From positions 62,001-126,000 of the forward strand of contig NZ_FOLY01000007.1 of the NCBI RefSeq assembly GCF_900112585.1: a stretch of 64,000 nucleotides of DNA, given 5' to 3'. The position numbers and the translations under genes are program-made. Shown piece after piece: positions 27,602 through 34,915 of this stretch; positions within the stretch are counted from its first letter, which is position 1, and each line of letters opens with the position of its first letter. Below the pieces are notes generated by a model. That model was not told the DNA's origin. It ran no database searches and saw only the letters and a list, made by a program, of their open reading frames with translations. The DNA is from Kushneria avicenniae. GTDB taxonomy: Bacteria > Pseudomonadota > Gammaproteobacteria > Pseudomonadales > Halomonadaceae.

Positions 27602-27915
27602 ATCATATGCTCGCACACTGGCTGGTACGGGCGTTTAGCGGATGCGGTATTGATACCGCCTGCAGCCTTTCCGCAGTTCACGTCATTGAATTCTACTGCG
27701 GGCTTGCAGGTAGCCCGCTACGCCATGTCGTACCGAGCCATGCGCCTGGTGGCGATCACCCTCCTGGCATGCCACAACGCAGGCCTGGAGAAGATCCGCT
27801 GCGCCATGACTACCGCCCGGCATCATGCCCTCCGGCAGATGCCCTGAAATGGCCGCGCTGAAGATCTTCCCAGCCTGAATATCCCATTGCAAAACCAACT
27901 GAAGAGAGCGGCACA
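27602..27915. other. Intergenic region with two perfect hairpins
   Basis: No supported gene. Two perfect hairpins are present: arms GCGGTAT/ATACCGC with a 2-nt loop at 27644-27659, and arms GCGGGCT/AGCCCGC with a 7-nt loop at 27698-27718. Neither has a T run. The second half holds an open frame (to 27847) of unclear origin. Composition shifts here from the high-GC symporter gene to the somewhat lower-GC NCS1 cluster. Confidence 0.5.
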
Positions 27916-29247
27916 ATGACAATACCCACCGACCGCCATAGATCTCCTGCCGAGGAGACGCTGGACGCTATTACAGCCGATAGCGGAGAGCAGAGCCTGA
28001 GCCTGCCAGGTACCTTCGCGCTATGGCTGGGTGCCAACGTCGTCGTTACCACTATCCTGACCGGCATGCTACTCGTGCCGGCCCTCGACTTCGCCACTGC
28101 CATGATGATCGTGGCATCGGGTTCGGCACTTGGCATACTGCCGCTGGTATTGATTGGTGTCATGGGTCAGCGCACGGGCCTGACCACCATGGTGCTGGCA
28201 CGCGCCACATTTGGTCGCATCGGCGCCGGTGTTCCGGCCTGGGTCAATCTGCTGGCACTGATCGCCTGGAGCTGGATTCAGGCGCGCCTGGCCGGCATGA
28301 GTCTGGATTATGCCATCAGCGAACTGACCGGCTATTCAAACCTGGCGCTGTTTACCGTCATCTGCGAAGCACTGGTGGTGCTGGTGGTGCTGGGCGGCCA
28401 TCGGGGGATTGAGCGGGTAGAAAAGATCGCTGCGGTGCTGATGCTGGTCCTGGCATTGATCGTAGCCTGGGCACTGGGCAGCCATTACGACATGGCAAAT
28501 CTGCTCAGCGCTCCCGCGCAGGGCGGCATTTCCCTGAGCGGGGCCTTTGATATTGTCATTGCCACAGCCTTTTCATGGATCCCGCTTGCGGCAGATTACA
28601 ACCGTCACTGTCGCAGCACCCGTGTGGCCGCGCTGGGAACGTGGAGCGGCTATGTGAGCGCCACACTGATTGCCATGGGCCTGGGCGGTGCCGTGTCCGG
28701 TCTGGCCATGGCACTTGGCCGCGAACCGACCTACGATCCGACCCAACTGCTCAGCGGGTTTGGTTTTGGGCTGCCCGCAGCCATGGTGATCTTTTTCTCG
28801 GTACTAACGACCAATGTCATGTGTGTCTACAGTGCCACGCTCTCTTACATGAGTACTCGGTCTCGATCAGGATTTCGACGACCCGCCCTGATCATTGGCG
28901 TGTTGACGGTGCTGGGCGCCATGATCCCCGGCATTCTCGAGGAATTTCAGACCTTCCTGCTGATTATTGGCAGTGTCTTCATCCCGGCCTTTTCACTGAT
29001 GATCGTGGATTATTACCTGCTCGGCGAACAGGGCCTGCGCTACAGTACCAAGTGCCTGCTTCAGACCGACCAGCTACCGGCAATCAATCCGGTCGCTCTG
29101 CTGGCCTATCTGCTCGGCGCGACACTGGCTTATTACTGGAACTGGGTCTCACCGCTGGCGATGGGAGCATCACTGCCCGTATTCGTTGTCACCGGATTGC
29201 TTTACTGGATAGGCATGTCGATTTCCGGTAGACGCAAGGCAATATGA
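27916..29247 (+). CDS. NCS1 family purine/cytosine-type permease
   Basis: A 443-residue permease of the nucleobase:cation symporter-1 family (CodB-like). About 12 membrane helices are seen. Typical segments are LPGTFALWLGANVVVTTILTG, GQRTGLTTMVLARATFGRIGAGVPAWVN, and FSWIPLAADYNRHC (the substrate/cation site of helix 6 region). Substrates in this family include cytosine, allantoin, hydantoins and thiamine precursors; none can be fixed. Its stop overlaps the start of the decayed metallo-beta-lactamase-fold gene, and an aldehyde dehydrogenase follows. Confidence 0.87.
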   Translation: MTIPTDRHRSPAEETLDAITADSGEQSLSLPGTFALWLGANVVVTTILTGMLLVPALDFATAMMIVASGSALGILPLVLIGVMGQRTGLTTMVLARATFGRIGAGVPAWVNLLALIAWSWIQARLAGMSLDYAISELTGYSNLALFTVICEALVVLVVLGGHRGIERVEKIAAVLMLVLALIVAWALGSHYDMANLLSAPAQGGISLSGAFDIVIATAFSWIPLAADYNRHCRSTRVAALGTWSGYVSATLIAMGLGGAVSGLAMALGREPTYDPTQLLSGFGFGLPAAMVIFFSVLTTNVMCVYSATLSYMSTRSRSGFRRPALIIGVLTVLGAMIPGILEEFQTFLLIIGSVFIPAFSLMIVDYYLLGEQGLRYSTKCLLQTDQLPAINPVALLAYLLGATLAYYWNWVSPLAMGASLPVFVVTGLLYWIGMSISGRRKAI

Positions 29248-29822
29248 TCCGTATCGATGAGTCGGCGATGCGCACCTTCTATCGTTGCAATATCTGGCAC
29301 ATTTGCGGACACGATCGCGATCTGCTGGCAGTGGCCAGCCACACCCACTTCAATCATATCGGCGCGCCGCATGAGTCTGGCACCTGCCATGTCCACGCCG
29401 CTGAGGCTGAGATCCTCGCAAGTCCCGATCTCGAACGCACTATGGCGGCCGATTTTCTCGACGCCGCCATGTTTGAGGCGCTGCCACCAGCGCCATTTGA
29501 GTACTACCGATACCAGCTCTCCCTGCCCGAGCGCATCGAATGCCTGGAAAACGACGATATGCTGAGTCCAGGCGATCGCCGCTTTGAGGTCATCCATACG
29601 CTGGACCATCCACCCGGCAGCATTGCGCTGTGGGAGGTCGCCAGCGCTACGCTGATGTCAGGTGATCTGATCCATGACGGGCCACTGATCGAAAATACCT
29701 GGCACAGCTATCTCGACGACTACGTTGCCAGCATGTGACGACTACATGCACTGCCGGTCCGAACGGTGCACGGCGGTCATTTTCCCGGCTTCTCAAGGGA
29801 AACGGCGACAGGTATTGATTGA
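29244..29822 (+). pseudogene. Decayed metallo-beta-lactamase-fold hydrolase
   Basis: Overlaps the permease stop by 4 bp. The frame reads as an MBL-fold protein (RCNIWHICGHDRDLLAVASHTHFNHIG, then HTLDHPPGSIALWE and LMSGDLIHDGPLIENTWHS). Three defects are seen. The segment normally lying between the DLL strand and LAVASHTHF, with the DTG motif, is missing. The metal motif HxHxDH reads HTHFNH. A TGA at 29736-29738 interrupts the frame, after which it continues in frame with the family's C-terminus (LPVRTVHGGHFPGFSRE) to the TGA at 29820. The open part alone is 164 codons. Intact relatives hydrolyse thioesters, lactones or similar. Confidence 0.8.
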
Positions 29823-29861
29823 GATGTGGATGCGTGATCACCAAACCTGAGGAGTAATACC

Positions 29862-31313
29862 GTGGAACAGTTGAACCATCAGTTTATCGCCAATCAGTGG
29901 GTGCTCAGTAGAGGCCAGCGACATATCGAAGCCACCAATCCCTTTGATGAAACCATACTGGCGGTTTTGACCGCCGGCGATGCAGCAGATGTAGACGAGG
30001 CTGTCAGCGCAGCTCGTGTGGCGCTGCCCGAATGGCGCGCGCTGGGCGGTCGGCGGCGAGGTGACTGGCTAATGCACATCGCTGACGCCCTTGAAAAACG
30101 CCGGGAAGCACTGATGCACTGCTCATCAACCAATAACGGCAAGGTGCTGGCCGAAGCGGCCATGGATATTGATGATGCCATTGCCTGCTATCGCTACTAC
30201 GCCAACCAGGCCTGCGAGCTCGAAACGCGCCAGGGGCGCCCTGTCGAGACTGCCATGCCCGGTGTCAGCGCCTTCGAATATGAGGTTCCGGTGGGTGTAG
30301 CCGGCCTGATCACTCCATGGAACTTTCCGCTGGTCACCAGTGCATGGAAGATTGCCCCAGCCCTGGCCGCCGGCTGTACGATAGTTTTCAAACCCTCCGA
30401 GGTGACACCGCTACCCGAGCTGGCACTGGCAGAGATTGCGCTGGAAATCGGGCTGCCCGCCGGGGTTTTCAACCTGCTGCTCGGTGATGGCGAAGGTATC
30501 GGCGCACCGCTGGCTCGCCACTCGGGTATCGACAAGCTCTCCTTTACCGGCAGCAATGGTGTAGGAGAAGCCATCATGCGGGAAGCGGCGGCCGGCACCC
30601 GCAACCTATCGCTCGAGCTGGGCGGCAAATCACCTATCGTGGTACTGGATGACGCCGAGCCCGAACAGGCGGCCGACTGGATCATGGCAGGGCTTTACTT
30701 TAATGCCGGACAGCTCTGCTCGGCCACGTCTCGTCTGATTGTCGATCAACAGGTGGTCGAGCCAGTGCTGAAAGCGCTTGGCGAACGCATTGATGCGCTA
30801 TCGCTTGGCAATCCGCTTGATCCACAAACGACCATGGGGCCACTGGCCAGCGCTGAACAGCGCGAGCGGGTGCGCGGCTATCTTTCCCGCGCACGCCAGG
30901 AAGGACTCATCGCCGTGCGCGATGAGCATCATCGCAAGCTTCCCGAGCGCGGCTTTTTTGTCGCCCCCGTTCTTTATCGTGATGTGCCGATTGACAGTGC
31001 GCTCTGGCGTGAGGAAATTTTCGGGCCAGTGCTTTGTACCCATACCGCGAGCAGTGAACAGGATGCTGTAGCGCTTGCAAACGACAGTGATTTTGGACTG
31101 GCTGCTACCGTTATCAGTAGCGATGTTGATCGTGCCCGACGTATAGCCGCCGAACTCGAGTCGGGCATCGTCTGGTTCAATACCGAGCAGCTGGTGCTGC
31201 CAGAAATCAGCTGGGGTGGCATGAAACGCAGCGGCATCGGCCGCGAACTGGGTCCACAAGGGCTGGCCGCCTACCTGGAGATCAAGCATGTGGTAGGCCC
31301 ATCAGATGACTGA
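29862..31313 (+). CDS. Aldehyde dehydrogenase (betaine-aldehyde/aminoaldehyde type)
   Basis: A 483-residue NAD(P)-dependent aldehyde dehydrogenase. The active-site residues are in place: N154 (TPWNFP), E252 (LELGGKS) and C286 (NAGQLCSATS). The end PEISWGGMKRSGIGRELGPQGLAAYLEIK is typical of the BetB/aminoaldehyde branch. It oxidises an aldehyde to its acid. It is last in the cluster with the NCS1 permease and the decayed hydrolase; the substrate is not evident. A GAGGAG site precedes the ATG. Confidence 0.9.
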   Translation: MEQLNHQFIANQWVLSRGQRHIEATNPFDETILAVLTAGDAADVDEAVSAARVALPEWRALGGRRRGDWLMHIADALEKRREALMHCSSTNNGKVLAEAAMDIDDAIACYRYYANQACELETRQGRPVETAMPGVSAFEYEVPVGVAGLITPWNFPLVTSAWKIAPALAAGCTIVFKPSEVTPLPELALAEIALEIGLPAGVFNLLLGDGEGIGAPLARHSGIDKLSFTGSNGVGEAIMREAAAGTRNLSLELGGKSPIVVLDDAEPEQAADWIMAGLYFNAGQLCSATSRLIVDQQVVEPVLKALGERIDALSLGNPLDPQTTMGPLASAEQRERVRGYLSRARQEGLIAVRDEHHRKLPERGFFVAPVLYRDVPIDSALWREEIFGPVLCTHTASSEQDAVALANDSDFGLAATVISSDVDRARRIAAELESGIVWFNTEQLVLPEISWGGMKRSGIGRELGPQGLAAYLEIKHVVGPSDD

Positions 31314-31344
31314 CATGCAGCCATGACACCCTGCTAGAATGAGC

Positions 31345-31381
31345 ACGCCCCGCCTGGCATTACGTCAGCGGGGCGTCTTTT
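31345..31381 (+). terminator. Intrinsic terminator after the aldehyde dehydrogenase gene
   Basis: Arms ACGCCCCGC and GCGGGGCGT with a 14-nt loop, followed by TCTTTT. It separates the dehydrogenase from the next gene. Confidence 0.8.
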
Positions 31382-31396
31382 CACTCGGGAGCCACC

Positions 31397-32296
31397 GTGC
31401 CGCTTCGCGATTTTTACCTGGTGCTGGCCGTCATTTTGTTGTGGGCCTTCAACAACATCATGATCAAGCTGGGACTGGCCGAAATGCCGCCGCTTTTGAT
31501 GACGACCCTGCGTTTCATGCTGGTCGCACTGCTGATCGTGCCCTTCACGCGAATCACACGCGCGCAGCTGCCGCTGGTGCTGATGCTCGCAGGCACCTTC
31601 GGTCTGATGCACTTCGGTTTTTTGTTCATTGGTCTCAAATACGCTGAAGCCGGGACCGGCGCATTGCTGGTTCAACTGGGCACGCCCTTTGCCACGATAC
31701 TGGCGGCCATCTTCTTGAAGGAGCGTCTGCGGTTGAAGCCGGTCATCGGCATGCTGGTGTCCTTCTCAGGCGTTGTCGTGCTGGCCGGCGGACCGACGCT
31801 GCCCGGTCCGCTGGCGCTGACGCTTTTGCTGTTGAGCGCGCTGGGCTGGGCGATCACCAATCTGCTGGTCAAGACCGGCCCGGAGATTGAGCCGTTGACC
31901 ATGGCCGGTTGGCTGTCGATGCTGGCCATTCCGCTGGTGGGTATCGGGTCGCTGGTGTTCGAGCAGCATCAGTGGACAGCCATGACGTCCGCGGGCTGGC
32001 GCGGCTGGGGCGCAGTCGTCTACAGCGCCGTGATGTCGTCCATTGTGGCTTACGGGCTGTGGAACACCCTGCTGCGACGCCACTCGGTGGAGCGCCTCAT
32101 CCCGCTGTCACTTCTGACCCCGGTGGCGGTGGTGCTGATGGGGGTGGTCATGCTGGGAGAGAGCATGGCCATCAACAAGCTGGCCGGCGGCGCGCTGGTG
32201 GTCGGCGGTATCGCCATCATCAATATCAGGCGGCCCCGACGCCCGATCGCTCGCCCAACGCTGACAGCCGAGGGTGACGACCGGTCGTCACGGTAG
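31397..32296 (+). CDS. DMT/EamA family transporter
   Basis: A 299-residue exporter-type protein with ten membrane helices in two EamA repeats (about 5-135 and 145-280). Repeat signatures are LWAFNNIMIKLGLAEMPPLLMTTLRF and GWAITNLLVKTGPEIEPLTMAGW, with EAGTGALLVQLGTPFATILAAIFLKERL as helix 3-4. Translation starts at GTG 31397 behind a GGGAG site. Members export amino acids, nucleosides or other metabolites; the cargo is not evident. Confidence 0.87.
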   Translation: MPLRDFYLVLAVILLWAFNNIMIKLGLAEMPPLLMTTLRFMLVALLIVPFTRITRAQLPLVLMLAGTFGLMHFGFLFIGLKYAEAGTGALLVQLGTPFATILAAIFLKERLRLKPVIGMLVSFSGVVVLAGGPTLPGPLALTLLLLSALGWAITNLLVKTGPEIEPLTMAGWLSMLAIPLVGIGSLVFEQHQWTAMTSAGWRGWGAVVYSAVMSSIVAYGLWNTLLRRHSVERLIPLSLLTPVAVVLMGVVMLGESMAINKLAGGALVVGGIAIINIRRPRRPIARPTLTAEGDDRSSR

Positions 32297-32311
32297 TAGT
32301 TGTAGTCGTCA

Positions 32312-33310
32312 TCAAACCTTCGGCGGGGCGACCGTCTCCCGCTCGATCAGCGTCGGTGTAAACGACATCGCAGGTGGCAGCGCATCGCCTGCCACCAGCA
32401 TCAGAAGCCGTTCGGCGGCGTCCTGCGCCATCTCCTCAAGCGGGGCATGAATGGTTGAAAGCGACGGTACGACATGGCGCGAGCAGGCTTCGTTGTCATA
32501 GCCCACCAGCGACAGGGTCTGCGGCACCGCGATCCCCCTTGCTCGTAGCAGCGTCATGGCCCCCAGCGCCATGTCATCGTTGCCGGCCACCACGGCCGTG
32601 ACGGGAAGCCCTCGCGCCAGCAGCGTCGTCATGCCGCGCTCGCCGCTCCCCTCGACAAAGTCCCCCTCGATGATCATTCGCGTATCCGCCTCGATGCCCC
32701 ACTCGCCCAGCGCCCGGTGATAGCCGGCCAGTCTGCCGGCAGCATCCTGCTGCTTCAGCGGGCCGGTTAGACAGGCAATATGGCGATGCCCCTGCTCCAG
32801 CAAGTGGCGCGTGGCCAGATAGCCACCACATTCGTTGTCCAGATAAATGCAGTGTGCCTCGATCTCCGCCACCCGCCGGTTGAATACCACCAGTGGTGTG
32901 GTCGCGGCCAGCGCTGACAGCGTTTCATCGGCGAGCGCATCGGCATGCACGATCAACCCGTCGCAGCGCCGATTGATCAGAAAGTCCACGGCCTCCTGTT
33001 CGCGCTCGGCCTCGCCGCCGCCACTGGCGACCAGCAGCGACACATTGGCCTGTCGAAGCGTGGCTTCCAGCGTCATCATCACGCGCCCCATGAAGGGCCC
33101 GGCCAGATGCGAGATCACCAGCCCCACGCCCCCCAGCCGGTTGGAGGCCAGTGAACGGGCGAAGGCATTGGGGGCGTAGCCCAGTGCGCTGATGGCGGCC
33201 TCAACCCGGGCGCGTGTCTCGGCGTTGACCGGCACTTCTCCCTTCATGACGCGGGAAACGGTCGCAGGTGAAACGCCGGCGCGCGCGGCCACCTCACGGA
33301 TGGTCGGCAT
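32312..33310 (-). CDS. LacI family repressor of the GPH symporter/beta-glucosidase operon
   Basis: A 332-residue LacI repressor. The HTH is at the N-terminus (TIREVAARAGVSPATVSRVMKG) with the hinge helix region ALGYAPNAFARSLAS, followed by a periplasmic-binding-like sugar domain (GVGLVISHLAGPF to the end). The ATG at 33310 has an AAGGACA site. It is divergent from the symporter gene, and a 24-bp perfect palindrome of LacI type lies at 33489-33512, so it most likely represses that operon and is released by a glucoside. Confidence 0.92.
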   Translation of the reverse strand: MPTIREVAARAGVSPATVSRVMKGEVPVNAETRARVEAAISALGYAPNAFARSLASNRLGGVGLVISHLAGPFMGRVMMTLEATLRQANVSLLVASGGGEAEREQEAVDFLINRRCDGLIVHADALADETLSALAATTPLVVFNRRVAEIEAHCIYLDNECGGYLATRHLLEQGHRHIACLTGPLKQQDAAGRLAGYHRALGEWGIEADTRMIIEGDFVEGSGERGMTTLLARGLPVTAVVAGNDDMALGAMTLLRARGIAVPQTLSLVGYDNEACSRHVVPSLSTIHAPLEEMAQDAAERLLMLVAGDALPPAMSFTPTLIERETVAPPKV

Positions 33311-33401
33311 GGTATTGTCCTTTTGATGATCCGGCCACTTGACCAGATACCACGTGACGCGGCAAGTGATCGACATCCACGACGGCGCTTTCTGCTGTGT
33401 G

Positions 33402-33449
33402 GTTGTCATTCTGTGTTGTTGTCATGCCATGTAGTTGTCATAACGTATT
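33402..33449. repeat. Three direct repeats of GTTGTCAT with exact 16-bp period
   Basis: GTTGTCAT occurs at 33402, 33418 and 33434, each 16 bp after the last; the other half of each unit is not conserved. The array lies in the divergent promoter region between the LacI repressor gene and the symporter. It could be an additional regulator site. Confidence 0.75.
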
Positions 33450-33488
33450 TCCTGCCAAGGTCGCATAGTGGGGCGTCCCTCAACAGGC

Positions 33489-33512
33489 CATCATGAAACC
33501 GGTTTCATGATG
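33489..33512. promoter_or_regulatory. Perfect 24-bp LacI-type operator
   Basis: A perfect palindrome centred on ACCGGT, with the core ATGAAACCGGTTTCAT characteristic of LacI/GalR family operators (central CpG). It sits 26 bp before the symporter ATG and about 180 bp from the divergent repressor gene. Confidence 0.88.
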
Positions 33513-33537
33513 ACAGAGCAATGACGAGGGCAAGCCA

Positions 33538-34860
33538 ATGCTGGGAGTACCGGAGAAGCTGAGCTACGGGCTGGGCGATTTTGCCAGCGCCTTCACATGG
33601 GCATCGCTGTCGCTGTATCTGATGTACTTCTACACCGATGTGTTCGGCATCAGTCCGGCGCTGGTCGGGACGCTGTTCATGGTGACCCGGCTGTGGGACG
33701 CCGTGACTGATCCGGCCGTGGGGCTGATGGCCGATCGCACCCGTACCCGCTTTGGTCGCCTGCGTCCCTACCTGCTCTTTTTCTCGCTGCCGCTCGGGGT
33801 AATGCTGGCCCTGACGTTCACGACCCCGGCGCTGGGAGACACCGGGCGCATCGTCTACGCCTTCGTCACCTACATCGCCCTGATGGGACTCTACACACTG
33901 GTCAACATCCCCTACTCGGCGCTGCCGGTGTCGATGACCACCGACAACGACGAACGGCGTAAGCTGACCAACTACCGCATGCTGCTCTCCTATATCGCCT
34001 TTGTTCTGATCAGCTACGGTACGCTGCCACTGGTGGGACTTCTGGGCGGCGGTGACGAACAGCGCGGCTTTGCCCTGACCTATGCCCTCTATGGCGTCAT
34101 TACCTTTGCCGTGTTCCTGCTGACCTTTAAAGGCGTACGTGAGCGCTACGTGGAAGGCGACAGCGCCAGTAACCCTTTGAAAAGCTTCGCCCACATCGGC
34201 CGCGCTCGTCCGTTCTGGATCATGTTTGCGACCAGCATCCTGGTCTTCACCCTGATGCTGATGCCGGACTCGGCGGCCATCTATTTTTTCAAGTACTACA
34301 TCGGTGAAGAGTCCTCGGTATCGCTGTTTCTGGCCATGGGCTACGCCAGCATGGTGGCGGGCGTGATCTTCAATCAGCTGGTCATGCGCCGCTTCTGCAA
34401 GCGCCGCGTCATGATCGGTGCCAACCTGGCCTATGGCGTTGCGCTGGCGAGCTTTTTCGTGGCGGCAGATATTGGCATGCCGTTCTATTTTGCCGCCTTC
34501 ATGGCCGCCAAGTTCATCAACGGCATCATCGCGCCCACCATGTGGGCCATGGTGGGCGATATCGCCGACTACGTGGAATACAAAAGCGGCCACCGCGCGA
34601 CCGGCACCACCACCAGCGCCGTCACCTTCAGCCATAAATTCGGCATGAGCATCGGCGGGCTTTTGACCGGCGTGCTGTTCAGCACCTACGGCTATACCGC
34701 CAACACCGAGCAGAGCGAGACGGTGCTGGTGTTGATCAAATCGATGATGAGCGTGCTGCCGGCCGTCGGCGCGCTCGGGGTGGCAGTGCTGATGCTGATC
34801 TACCCGCTGGGCGATAGCCGCATGGCCGAAATCCGCAGTGCCAAGCCCACAGCGGCCTGA
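33538..34860 (+). CDS. Glycoside-pentoside-hexuronide (GPH) cation symporter
   Basis: A 440-residue sugar symporter of the GPH/MelB family. The start SYGLGDFASAFTWASLSLYLMYFYTDVFG, the loop GLMADRTRTRFGRLRPYLLF and the MWAMVGDIADYVEYKSGHRATGTTTSAVTFSHKFG segment are diagnostic. It should import a beta-glucoside or oligosaccharide with sodium or protons. A LacI operator lies directly upstream and a GH3 beta-glucosidase gene follows after 55 bp, so uptake and hydrolysis are coupled. Confidence 0.92.
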   Translation: MLGVPEKLSYGLGDFASAFTWASLSLYLMYFYTDVFGISPALVGTLFMVTRLWDAVTDPAVGLMADRTRTRFGRLRPYLLFFSLPLGVMLALTFTTPALGDTGRIVYAFVTYIALMGLYTLVNIPYSALPVSMTTDNDERRKLTNYRMLLSYIAFVLISYGTLPLVGLLGGGDEQRGFALTYALYGVITFAVFLLTFKGVRERYVEGDSASNPLKSFAHIGRARPFWIMFATSILVFTLMLMPDSAAIYFFKYYIGEESSVSLFLAMGYASMVAGVIFNQLVMRRFCKRRVMIGANLAYGVALASFFVAADIGMPFYFAAFMAAKFINGIIAPTMWAMVGDIADYVEYKSGHRATGTTTSAVTFSHKFGMSIGGLLTGVLFSTYGYTANTEQSETVLVLIKSMMSVLPAVGALGVAVLMLIYPLGDSRMAEIRSAKPTAA

Positions 34861-34915
34861 ACCCCGATAGCCTCGATGACCCCCTGACCCATTGGACCGA
34901 CAAGGAGCCAGACGC

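Noticed and set aside
27650-27847. Small open frame with a MRLVAITLLACHNAG-like peptide in the gap before the NCS1 permease
   Set aside because: No ribosome site and no recognisable family; kept only as part of the intergenic description.
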